Assembly (NCBI RefSeq): GCF_001637205.1
Contig: NZ_LVJH01000034.1
Location: 1-64,000 of the forward strand
Source of the DNA: Paenibacillus glacialis
GTDB taxonomy: Bacteria; Bacillota; Bacilli; Paenibacillales; Paenibacillaceae
Reading direction: 5' to 3'
DNA: 64,000 bases
Below, piece by piece: positions 25,785 to 33,804 of this stretch (position 1 is its first letter; each line of letters opens with the position of its first letter). The position numbers and the translations under genes were made by a program. The notes beneath the pieces are model-generated. The model worked only from the letters and a program-made list of their open reading frames with translations. It was not told where the DNA came from and made no database searches.

Positions 25785-26050
25785 TATTTTTCATTCCCCT
25801 CACATATAATTCCCTTATTATACCATTGGATTCCGTTGGTATCGAAAACAGTTCACTATAGCTGTGTCTTCTCAGTTTCTTTGTGAACTTCGAGGAGCGA
25901 TGCAAATATTTCGTTAAATAAATGAATATCTTTTCTGCGTCTAACAAGCAGTTGAGTGTAACAAAAATCTTTTGTGTACGTTTAAGTCATTGAGATGATT
26001 GTTCAAAACCATATGACTAGAATATAAATATGTATTCAAATGGAGGTCTT

Positions 26051-26653
26051 ATGAAAATAAAAAGGACCATTTTAATTGCTTTCGTGACTATTTTTTCTGT
26101 TTCATTATTACTGACGGGATGTTTTGAAAGTAAGGCTATGACAACACCAGAAGTACCCCAGGTTATCCAAGAGAAGGTCGCCCCCATACAAGAAGAGGAA
26201 GAGAAGCGGTTTTCTTATCTGGATCAACTGCCGAATGAGAGGGTGAAGGCGTATGAACGATTTGTGAGTGACAAAGATGTTCGTTACTTACAATCATTTT
26301 CTCCGGAAGAGATCCTATTGGTGTACTTTCATTCTGTAGCTGGGGCTGATGAAGATGTTATTTACGCTCTCACATATGATAATGGTGTATTACCAGATCT
26401 AGAGGTCTTTAGAAAAGAATATCGCGAAAATTTAGCGAGGCGAGAGACAGAGTATGCTTTAGAATTTAGATATTATGACTCCATCAAGCCCTACGAGGGA
26501 ACGGTTAAAGAGAACGAGATAGGAATGGCTATTACTGTAGGAGTGGGTAGTTTTACAGCAACCAATGTCTATAGCCTGAAAAAAGAAAACAATGTTTGGA
26601 AGATGAATATATATCACTTAATGGAACCTGTTAAGAGTAAAACAAAGAAATGA
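26051..26653 (+). CDS. Lipoprotein of unknown function
   Basis: The ATG at 26051 follows ATGGAGG with 5-base spacing. The 200-aa product has a signal peptide ending in the lipobox LLTGC, so Cys near residue 24 should be lipidated. An acidic linker (APIQEEEEKRF) precedes a compact domain of about 140 residues (SPEEILLVYFHSVAGADEDV, TVKENEIGMAITVG). The domain looks like small alpha/beta extracellular folds that I cannot name. It stands 42 bases before the methyltransferase gene and may be co-transcribed with it. Confidence 0.75.
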   Translation: MKIKRTILIAFVTIFSVSLLLTGCFESKAMTTPEVPQVIQEKVAPIQEEEEKRFSYLDQLPNERVKAYERFVSDKDVRYLQSFSPEEILLVYFHSVAGADEDVIYALTYDNGVLPDLEVFRKEYRENLARRETEYALEFRYYDSIKPYEGTVKENEIGMAITVGVGSFTATNVYSLKKENNVWKMNIYHLMEPVKSKTKK

Positions 26654-26695
26654 GTACGTATTAACAAATCCTTCACTCGAAAGTGGGATGACAAG

Positions 26696-27310
26696 ATGAA
26701 CATGGAGCTTCAGGAGCAGTTTGGCAATATCGATATTTACTTATTTGATCAGTTATTGAAAGGGAATATTACAAAAGATATGAAGATCTTGGATGCTGGT
26801 TGTGGATCAGGCAGAAATCTCAGGTATTTATTGCAGAGTGGCTATAACGTGTATGCGTTAGATCGTTCGGAGGAAGCTATTCAACATGTTCAAAGGCTTG
26901 GAGAGAAGCTCGTTCCACAGTGGTCGAGAGAGCAAGCACGCGTAGAGTCATTGGATAACATGAGCTTTGCCGATGAGAGCTTTGACTTCATTATAAGTAG
27001 CGCAGTTTTGCATTTTGCAGAGCATGAGGGACATTTTGATCAGATGGTTCAGGAATTATGGCGTGTGCTGAAACCCGGAGGACGGCTCTTTGCAAGATTG
27101 GCATCATCCATTGGAATAGAGGAGCTCGTGAAGCCGCTCGGCAATCAGCGTTATCTCTTACCAGACGGGAGTACGCGGTTTCTTGTGGATGAAGATCAAT
27201 TAATGAGGATCACAACCGCATTACAGGGGGAGCTATTCGAACCAATTAAGACGACGATTGTAGCAGGGCAGCGCTGTATGACAACATGGTGTGTAAGAAA
27301 ACGTACATAG
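26696..27310 (+). CDS. Class I SAM-dependent methyltransferase
   Basis: The 204-aa protein is a Methyltransf_11-type enzyme. ILDAGCGSGRNLRYL is the SAM-binding motif I at residues 30-44, VYALDRSEEAI carries the acidic residue after beta 2, and FDFIISSAVLHFAEHE is motif IV. LWRVLKPGGRLFARL follows as usual. Such proteins methylate small molecules, and the substrate is not predictable. The ATG has only a weak ribosome site. It follows the lipoprotein gene in the same direction. Confidence 0.82.
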   Translation: MNMELQEQFGNIDIYLFDQLLKGNITKDMKILDAGCGSGRNLRYLLQSGYNVYALDRSEEAIQHVQRLGEKLVPQWSREQARVESLDNMSFADESFDFIISSAVLHFAEHEGHFDQMVQELWRVLKPGGRLFARLASSIGIEELVKPLGNQRYLLPDGSTRFLVDEDQLMRITTALQGELFEPIKTTIVAGQRCMTTWCVRKRT

Positions 27311-27573
27311 GATTTTTTGGATGATCCGTCCAGTGCGGCGATATTGTAGGAGAATATACGAGCCCATTTAGATTATCTAGAGAGGTTCTAGTCTATTTTT
27401 CAGCAATGTATCTCTAGCTTAACCACGGTTTGTTTAAAGATTTGAGTTGCGATATTTTCACAAAAACACCACATTTTTCTATTATTTATAATATGATTCT
27501 TATAGTTGATATGTTGATAAGCTGGCCAGCCATCATTTAATCAAACTTACTGAAATTAAAGGAGAATTAATCT

Positions 27574-27915
27574 ATGAAAAAATTATTACTCACTAGTGCA
27601 CTTGCATTAGGTCTATTATCTATTGCAGCTTCTGCTTCTGCTTATGATAGTGGAGGTAAGGGATTTGCTAATTCATGGACGTCATATGATGCCGGTGGAA
27701 GTGGTTTCAATACATGGAATCTAGAATATGGATTCAATAAATTTGCCATCGACGAGGACTTTATACATGCCTTTCATAATTCAAAAGCTCATAGTGTTAA
27801 GCTTACAAATGATAATGGTAATAACAATCATACAGGTGCTGGCGATCCTTCAACGTGGGCCACAATTGATGTAAGACATTCCGGGTCCTTTGTGTACTAC
27901 GATCACAATTTCTAA
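27574..27915 (+). CDS. Lactococcin 972-family bacteriocin precursor
   Basis: The 113-aa precursor has a Sec signal peptide (MKKLLLTSALALGLLSIAAS), probably cut after SASA. That leaves about 90 residues rich in Gly, Asn and His. The C-terminal half follows lactococcin 972: HNSKAHSVKLTNDNG, then WATIDVRHSG and FVYYDHNF, where the prototype has HGSKTHSATVV, WAKATVG and FYYNF. The prototype binds lipid II and blocks septum formation in growing cells. ATG follows AAAGGAG. Downstream genes are the typical export/immunity pair, which strongly supports the call. Mature length is greater than the 66 residues of lactococcin 972, mostly in the N-terminal Gly-rich part. Confidence 0.85.
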   Translation: MKKLLLTSALALGLLSIAASASAYDSGGKGFANSWTSYDAGGSGFNTWNLEYGFNKFAIDEDFIHAFHNSKAHSVKLTNDNGNNNHTGAGDPSTWATIDVRHSGSFVYYDHNF

Positions 27916-27977
27916 TTTAGTAAATAATATTCCTTGATTTACCAAAAGAGAAGAATTAAATTCTCTAGTTTAGTTGT

Positions 27978-28012
27978 TACCGTTCAGCTTCTAACCGAAG
28001 TTGAACGGTAAT
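27978..28012 (+). terminator. Intercistronic hairpin after the bacteriocin gene
   Basis: TTACCGTTCAGCTTC pairs with GAAGTTGAACGGTAA around a 5-base loop, followed by TTC and no long T-run. It could partly terminate transcription or protect the bacteriocin mRNA, giving more bacteriocin than transporter. A smaller hairpin (AGAGAA/TTCTCT) lies at 27947-27966. Confidence 0.6.
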
Positions 28013-28037
28013 TCTAATACATACGGAGGTTTCACTA

Positions 28038-30017
28038 TTGAAGACAGTAAAATATGCTCTTTGTTTTTGTATCTTTTTTATCGGCGTACTGATAATCGGA
28101 GAAAGTCATATTTTTCGCTTAGATAACTTCTATACCCCCTATCGTTCCACTAGTTTGTTTCTACAGTATGGTCAAAACGAACAGGTTATGATTAACGATA
28201 CACTTGAAGCTGCTAAAAAAAATGAGGTTGACGTGTTTTCTTTCACAAAAACGTTGAATGGTAACCTGACACACATTAAACTTTATGGTTCTCCGGGTGT
28301 CGAAGAACACATTAATAAAGATCTAGCTATATACTCAAAAAAGTATAAAAGCTTGTTTTTAGGAGACATTCAGTTTAGCTTTCACAAACTGGAAACGATC
28401 CAAGGATTGAAAGATGTAAATGATTTTTATGTCATCGGTAACAGCCAGCAAGCTGAACGGTTTAAGACCGATCTAATTAACAAGTATGCCGGGAACTTTC
28501 CACAAGAAGGATATCCAGACAATGACACCAGAGATACGATTATCGCCATTTGGGTGCTAATGATAGGTGTTACTTTACTGTTGACGTATTATGATGTCAT
28601 ATATCAAAAAAAAGAAAATTTGATCCGCATTTCTATGGGTGAACGAATAGCTACACTTATCTGGAAGAATATCGTGAGTGACTCTTTACTATATATCTTC
28701 ATATTTGTGTTCATCTACTATTCGCTAAACAACGTGACATCCGTTTCACTTAAACTTAATATTTCCTTAATTGGATTTATTTTACTTATTATTATGAACG
28801 CATTAGTCTATATAAATCTACGTTCGTATCATTTGAGAGAGGTATTCTCTAATACGAAAAGCAGTTCAAGAAAACTTTTATCAGTGAACTATGGCTTAAA
28901 ATTGGTTACGGTTATGGTTACGATCTTTGTCATTTCTAGCAACCTTGTACTTATTTTTGAGTCGTTCAGTTTATATAAACAAAAATCATTTTTTAAAGAA
29001 CATGCCGACTACTCCTACTTTACCACTCAATATAGACCTGTAATGAGCCAGAATGGTCATGGAGATCCCAAATTTGATGAAAGTGAGCTTTTACAATCGG
29101 AGTTCTATACCAGATATTTCAGCAAAAGCAAAGCTACACTGTTATCTATGATTCATAAGCCCTTATCAACGTCAGCACTAACAATAATGGCTAACCAAAA
29201 TGCATTCTCTTATTTAGAAAAAAATATTGCGGAGTTAAAACAGCTTCCGCTGAATAAAGATATTTATTTTATTTTACCTCAATCCTTATCAAACAACGAC
29301 CAGCTCCTAGCCAATCTAAAAGAGGAGTTCCGCTTTTATGAAAGTCATGACATTCGGGACAACTATGAGGTTGTTTATTATAAAGATCATGTGAATTTAG
29401 TTGCTATCAATGCGTACCACATCTACGGAAGTGAATTATTTAAGAACCCTATCGTTATCTATAATAATATGTCACCAGAAACACACCCACTGAAGATTAA
29501 CCCATTTCGAGCAAACTACCTTACAGAAATAATGTATGCCATTACCGATAAAGAATTTAACCAATTTGTACAGGAACATCAGTTGACCGAAGCCAATGCA
29601 AGCATAACCAAAACTAACGTTCTAGAGAAATATAATGAAAGTTGGAATATTGCCAAGCGAATCTTGTATATTAACTGTGTCTTCAGTATACTCATCCTCA
29701 TTTTGGAATTTATGATTATCACTTACATTATCAAGTTAGAATATGAAGTCAACGCTGTTGAGCTTTCCATAAAAAAGGTGCTAGGACATAGTGTTTGGCA
29801 AAAAAATCGCAAAATTATTCTGATGACACTAATTACAACGCTAATTAGTATAGGCATAGCCGTAACGACTGCCCTTATACTCGAGTTAAATTCCGCCAGA
29901 TACTTGGCTTTGGGAGGAGTAATTATTCTTGCTTCTGAAATACTAGTCATTCTCTTATATATCCATAAAATTGAAAAGCTAAAGATTCAAAAAATACTGA
30001 AAGGAGGGAATATTTGA
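28038..30017 (+). CDS. Bacteriocin-associated integral membrane protein (DUF1430-like)
   Basis: The TTG start lies 8 bases after GGAGG. The 659-aa product matches the layout of the lactococcin 972-associated membrane protein (FtsX/MacB-like permease). An N-terminal helix (ALCFCIFFIGVLIIG) and a large extracellular domain come first. Helices at about 172-190, 215-240 and 285-310 surround a second extracellular domain, and three C-terminal helices from residue 545 complete the protein. It should form an ABC exporter or immunity complex with the ATPase gene, whose start overlaps its stop (TGATG). In this family the roles in export and immunity are not cleanly separated. Confidence 0.82.
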   Translation: MKTVKYALCFCIFFIGVLIIGESHIFRLDNFYTPYRSTSLFLQYGQNEQVMINDTLEAAKKNEVDVFSFTKTLNGNLTHIKLYGSPGVEEHINKDLAIYSKKYKSLFLGDIQFSFHKLETIQGLKDVNDFYVIGNSQQAERFKTDLINKYAGNFPQEGYPDNDTRDTIIAIWVLMIGVTLLLTYYDVIYQKKENLIRISMGERIATLIWKNIVSDSLLYIFIFVFIYYSLNNVTSVSLKLNISLIGFILLIIMNALVYINLRSYHLREVFSNTKSSSRKLLSVNYGLKLVTVMVTIFVISSNLVLIFESFSLYKQKSFFKEHADYSYFTTQYRPVMSQNGHGDPKFDESELLQSEFYTRYFSKSKATLLSMIHKPLSTSALTIMANQNAFSYLEKNIAELKQLPLNKDIYFILPQSLSNNDQLLANLKEEFRFYESHDIRDNYEVVYYKDHVNLVAINAYHIYGSELFKNPIVIYNNMSPETHPLKINPFRANYLTEIMYAITDKEFNQFVQEHQLTEANASITKTNVLEKYNESWNIAKRILYINCVFSILILILEFMIITYIIKLEYEVNAVELSIKKVLGHSVWQKNRKIILMTLITTLISIGIAVTTALILELNSARYLALGGVIILASEILVILLYIHKIEKLKIQKILKGGNI

Positions 30018-30634
30018 TGATTACCATTGCAAATTTAAGTAAATCGTTTGATGATAAAACCCTGTTCTCTAATTTAAATTTAGTCATTGAGACAGGAGAC
30101 TTTGTCATATTTTCCGGCCCCAGCGGATGTGGAAAAACAACATTGCTCAATATGATTGGTGCCATTGAAACAATAGATGAGGGAAGCATTCTTGTCGATA
30201 ATGTAGACATTAAAAACAAAAAAAATCACCTACACTACTTTCGAACGAAAGTTGGTTTTTTATTTCAGAACTTCGCCTTGGTAGACAATAAAACAGTAAA
30301 AGAGAACCTAGAACTGATTAGAAAAGATTCTAAAACAGCTCTATCCATATCTAAAGCCTTACAGATTGTTGGACTTGAAGATAAATTAAATAAAAAAGTG
30401 TATACCCTATCTGGTGGGGAGCAGCAAAGAGTCGCATTAGCGCGATTAATGCTAAAAAAATGTGATATTATTTTGGCCGATGAACCAACAGGATCACTTG
30501 ACAAGAACAATGCAGAAGTTGTTCTCAACATTTTAAAGAAGTTTAATCAAGAAGGTAAAACGATTATTTTGGTTACACACGATGAACAAATAAAAAAAGA
30601 AGGAAATAAGGTGATAAACTTATGCAAAGAGTAA
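30017..30634 (+). CDS. Bacteriocin ABC transporter ATP-binding protein
   Basis: The ATG at 30017 overlaps the stop of the membrane protein and follows AAGGAGGG. The 205-aa ATPase has Walker A GPSGCGKTTLLN, the signature LSGGEQQRVALARL, Walker B DIILADEPTGSLD, and the switch His in VTHDEQ. It belongs to the LolD/MacB-like group that serves lactococcin 972 systems. It should energise the 659-aa membrane protein. The 3' end overlaps the next gene by 13 bases, so all four genes from 27574 are one operon. Confidence 0.88.
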   Translation: MITIANLSKSFDDKTLFSNLNLVIETGDFVIFSGPSGCGKTTLLNMIGAIETIDEGSILVDNVDIKNKKNHLHYFRTKVGFLFQNFALVDNKTVKENLELIRKDSKTALSISKALQIVGLEDKLNKKVYTLSGGEQQRVALARLMLKKCDIILADEPTGSLDKNNAEVVLNILKKFNQEGKTIILVTHDEQIKKEGNKVINLCKE

Positions 30635-31083
30635 AAGTAAAACAAAGAGTAAGGATCTTTATTATTGTAGGATTAATACTTGTTCTCCTATTCGGAGCTT
30701 GGAATGTAGCTTGGTTGATCACAACGAATAATCGTTATGATGGTTTTTTGAAAGCTGTCCCAAAAAGTGAATTTGGGATTCACGTAATAAAAAAAGATGG
30801 ATACGTGTACGGTGTTAGTCGTCCAGGTTATTTAAGTTTCACTGGAAACTTGGCAATTAATAATTCTGATGAGGGGAACTCCCTAATCATTTGGCCATTA
30901 ATTAAGGGGGGATATGAATACGGCATCCGGATTCAACAAGAAGGAAAGGTCTATGAGATATTTCTAAATGAACACCTGAAGCCTGCCGATAATGATGATA
31001 CAAAAAATCAGATTTTTCAACAATTAAAACCTGAAATAGATATGCTATTTGAAAAAGCTAATTTGATGTGGAATTTAGAGTAG
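30622..31083 (+). CDS. Membrane-anchored protein, candidate bacteriocin immunity
   Basis: The 153-aa product starts inside the ATPase gene. It has one N-terminal helix (IFIIVGLILVLLFGAWNVAW) and an outward-facing domain of about 115 residues, with SEFGIHVIKKDGYVYGVSR and IIWPLIKGGYEYGIRI. No family is recognised. Because it is the last gene of the bacteriocin operon and faces the side where lipid II is exposed, immunity is a good guess, but only from context. It is small, basic at the N-terminus, and lacks a lipobox. Confidence 0.7.
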   Translation: MQRVKVKQRVRIFIIVGLILVLLFGAWNVAWLITTNNRYDGFLKAVPKSEFGIHVIKKDGYVYGVSRPGYLSFTGNLAINNSDEGNSLIIWPLIKGGYEYGIRIQQEGKVYEIFLNEHLKPADNDDTKNQIFQQLKPEIDMLFEKANLMWNLE

Positions 31084-31094
31084 GAGACTTTACT

Positions 31095-31145
31095 ATGACT
31101 TTAGCAAATCATGCGCTATTTAAGAATGATGTTCAGCTAACCTAG
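31095..31145 (+). CDS. Possible 16-codon peptide after the bacteriocin operon
   Basis: ATG at 31095 lies 8 bases after TAGGAG and opens a frame MTLANHALFKNDVQLT ending in TAG. It may be a small peptide or the start of a lost gene. Support is only the ribosome site and position. Confidence 0.25.
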   Translation: MTLANHALFKNDVQLT

Positions 31146-31201
31146 CATTAAATTTCCGATTATGCTTGTGCCAAGCCACTGCCATAGAAAGTTAGTTGAT
31201 G

Positions 31202-31240
31202 AAGCCGAAGGTAGCCTTATAAGCTAATTTCGGCTTTTTA
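31202..31240 (+). terminator. Rho-independent terminator of the bacteriocin operon
   Basis: AAGCCGAA pairs with TTCGGCTT around a loop of about 19 bases that has a small inner stem, followed by a T-run. Confidence 0.75.
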
Positions 31241-31358
31241 CCATTGAATAACTAAAGTATTTTCCCCTTTTCGAGTATAATAGAGGGTATGTGATAGATG
31301 ATTCGTGGAAACATATGTCCATAAGTACAATAATTTTAGAATAGATGAGGTTACTTAC

Positions 31359-32807
31359 ATGAGCGATCAAAGTTTTAAAGACTATACATTAAGTGAAGAA
31401 ATCGTACGAGCACTCGATAGCTTGGGTTATACCACCCCAACGGAGGTGCAAAGTCAAGTTATCCCGATGGCGCTAGACAAGCAGGATCTTGTCGTGAAGT
31501 CCCAAACAGGGAGCGGGAAGACGGCATCTTTTGGTATACCGATCTGCGATCTAATTGATTGGAAAGAGAACAAACCACAGGCATTAATTTTAACGCCTAC
31601 GCGTGAGCTTGCTGCGCAAGTGACAGAGGATATTACGAACATCGGACGATTCAAACGTATTAAGGCAACTGCTCTTTATGGGAAGACACCTTATGCGAAG
31701 CAAACAGCTGAATTGAAGCAAAAAAGCCATGTGGTTGTTGGGACACCCGGACGTGTCTTAGACCATATTGAACGTGGAACGTTTGCGCTAGAACGCTTAG
31801 AGTATCTTGTCATTGACGAAGCCGATGAAATGTTGAATATGGGATTTATTCAGCAGGTCGCATCGATTATTGAAAGGCTTCCTAAAGAACGTGTAACCAT
31901 GGTATTCTCAGCGACTTTACCTCAAGATGTGGAGAAGCTTTGTTATAAATATATGAGTAATCCTATGATGATTGAGATTAAAGCTACGGGTCTCACAACA
32001 GATACGATTGAGCATGCTTTATATGAAGTGAGAGAATCAGAGAAATTCGCTTTGCTTAAAGATATTACAGTTGTTGAAAATCCAGATAGCTGCATTATTT
32101 TCTGTCGGACGCAGGAACATGTGAATCAGGTGACTGAGCAATTAACGAATGCCAATTATACATGCTCCAAAATCCATGGAGGTATGCTCCAAGAGGACAG
32201 ATTCGAAGTCATGAATGACTTCAAACGAGGCCAATTCCGTTATTTAGTTGCTACAGATGTAGCAGCAAGAGGCATTGATATTGATAATATCACACATGTC
32301 ATCAACTACGATCTCCCGATGGAGAAGGAAAGTTATGTTCACCGTACCGGAAGAACAGGCCGCGCGGGTAAAACCGGGAAAGCAATCACTTTCGTAACCC
32401 CGTATGAAGAGAAATTCCTTAATGAGATTGAAAGTTATATCGGGTTCGCTATTTCTAAGAAAAGTGCCCCCTCTAAAGAGCAAGTTGCGAGTAATCAAGC
32501 TGCTTTCCAAGGGAAAATCGGTATCGAGCCGACGCTTAAACAAGATAAGAATGAACAATTAAATAAAGAGATTACAAAGTTATATTTCAACGGTGGAAAG
32601 AAAAAGAAGATTAGAGCTGTCGATTTCGTCGGTACCATTGCCAAGATTGAAGGCGTATCAGCCGATGATATTGGCATTATAACGATTCAAGATAACGTGT
32701 CTTACGTTGAAATATTGAATGGTAAAGGTCAGCATGTGATCCAAGTCATGAAGACGACAACCGTTAAGGGTAAATTATTGAAAGTACATGTCGCGAATAA
32801 GAGATAG
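31359..32807 (+). CDS. dbpA: DEAD-box RNA helicase DbpA/YxiN
   Basis: The ATG at 31359 follows GATGAGG with 8-base spacing. The 482-aa protein has [14 protein letters not shown] (motif I), PTRELA (Ia), [13 protein letters not shown] (II), FSATLP (III), IIFCRTQEH (IV), [12 protein letters not shown] (V) and [10 protein letters not shown] (VI). The C-terminal RNA-binding domain ([19 protein letters not shown]) binds hairpin 92 of 23S rRNA in DbpA and YxiN, targeting the helicase to large-subunit assembly. Length and residues match Bacillus YxiN closely. It precedes the thermonuclease gene by 34 bases, probably in one transcript. Confidence 0.93.
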   Translation: MSDQSFKDYTLSEEIVRALDSLGYTTPTEVQSQVIPMALDKQDLVVKSQTGSGKTASFGIPICDLIDWKENKPQALILTPTRELAAQVTEDITNIGRFKRIKATALYGKTPYAKQTAELKQKSHVVVGTPGRVLDHIERGTFALERLEYLVIDEADEMLNMGFIQQVASIIERLPKERVTMVFSATLPQDVEKLCYKYMSNPMMIEIKATGLTTDTIEHALYEVRESEKFALLKDITVVENPDSCIIFCRTQEHVNQVTEQLTNANYTCSKIHGGMLQEDRFEVMNDFKRGQFRYLVATDVAARGIDIDNITHVINYDLPMEKESYVHRTGRTGRAGKTGKAITFVTPYEEKFLNEIESYIGFAISKKSAPSKEQVASNQAAFQGKIGIEPTLKQDKNEQLNKEITKLYFNGGKKKKIRAVDFVGTIAKIEGVSADDIGIITIQDNVSYVEILNGKGQHVIQVMKTTTVKGKLLKVHVANKR

Positions 32808-32841
32808 ATCGTGTTATTGCAGGAATAAGCGAGGAATTACG

Positions 32842-33540
32842 ATGAAAATTTATTTGTATATCGTTTTACTGTTCTCCATCTTGATTTCAGGATGCTCCGA
32901 TATGGGGAATTCTGTAGCACAGGATGACGTATTTGTTACTCAAATCGTTAAAGACTATCCTGAGTTGAAAGATAAAGAATATGAGATTACAACCATCAAG
33001 CGCATCGTAGACGGGGATACGTTCGAGACGGGTTCCGGTCAGAAGGTGCGATTGATTGGCGTTAATACGCCAGAAGTTTTTGGTGAAGTGCAATACTATG
33101 GTCAGGAAGCAAGTGATTTCAGTAAGCAACGACTTAAGGGTCAGACGGTGTATCTATTTAAGGATGTAAGCGAGACGGATAAATACGATCGACTGTTACG
33201 ATTTGTCTTTATTAAGGATGATCCGATCATGTTTAACGAAACGTTGATTGTGCAGGGTAATGCGAATACGATGTCTATTTCCCCTAACGTGTTATTTACG
33301 AAGAAGTTCTCATCTCTGAAGCGTGAAGCGCAGTCCAAGCAAATTGGATTATGGGGCAAAGATGCAAATACAGCGATTGAGTCTTGTGCTAATCCCAAGA
33401 TCAAAGGTAATATCAATTCTCGGAATGAAAAAATATATCATGTACCCGGTGGGGAACGGTATAACGAGACCAAAGCAGAGATGATGTTCTGCAGTGATCA
33501 GGAAGCGGTCGCTTCAGGATTCAGAAAAGCAACTCGATAA
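32842..33540 (+). CDS. Thermonuclease (SNase) lipoprotein
   Basis: The ATG at 32842 follows GCGAGG. The 232-aa product has a signal peptide with lipobox ILISGC, so it is anchored to the outer face of the membrane. The SNase domain has TTIKRIVDGDTFETG (metal Asp), VRLIGVNTPE (catalytic Arg) and ETDKYDRLLRFVF (second Arg). A short C-terminal module, NEKIYHVPGGERYNETKAEM, then FCSDQEAVASGFRKA, resembles small Ada-like or excalibur-type domains. It should degrade DNA or RNA outside the cell. It follows dbpA closely and ends at a terminator. Confidence 0.87.
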   Translation: MKIYLYIVLLFSILISGCSDMGNSVAQDDVFVTQIVKDYPELKDKEYEITTIKRIVDGDTFETGSGQKVRLIGVNTPEVFGEVQYYGQEASDFSKQRLKGQTVYLFKDVSETDKYDRLLRFVFIKDDPIMFNETLIVQGNANTMSISPNVLFTKKFSSLKREAQSKQIGLWGKDANTAIESCANPKIKGNINSRNEKIYHVPGGERYNETKAEMMFCSDQEAVASGFRKATR

Positions 33541-33554
33541 TTAGTTATAATTTC

Positions 33555-33612
33555 AAGAAGGTGTCATCTCTTTCGCAGAGTGTTCTGTGACTGAGATGGT
33601 ACCTTCTTTTTT
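33555..33612 (+). terminator. Rho-independent terminator
   Basis: AAGAAGGTGTCATCTC pairs with GAGATGGTACCTTCTT (two mismatches) and ends in a T-run. It closes the dbpA-nuclease transcript. Confidence 0.85.
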
Positions 33613-33613
33613 G

Positions 33614-33690
33614 CAAATATAAGAAAGTATAAGTTTTTACTTGATACACGAATACTGCCCTTAAAAGGGATAGCATAGCATTTTCTGCTT
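33614..33690 (+). repeat. Dispersed hairpin element, copy E
   Basis: GCAAATATAAGAAAGTATAA and ACTTGATACACG match the left part of copy A. The hairpin CTGCCCTTAAAAGGGATAG is a diverged version of the core. It lies directly after the terminator, as in copy A. Confidence 0.6.
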
Positions 33691-33804
33691 AGTGTGGCGT
33701 GATGATATGACGCGGATAAGGTAATTACTTACTAAATTATTATTTTTAGCCGAGAATATATAGTAAGATGTAAATATTTACAGATGCGCGTATGGGGGGA
33801 AGAC

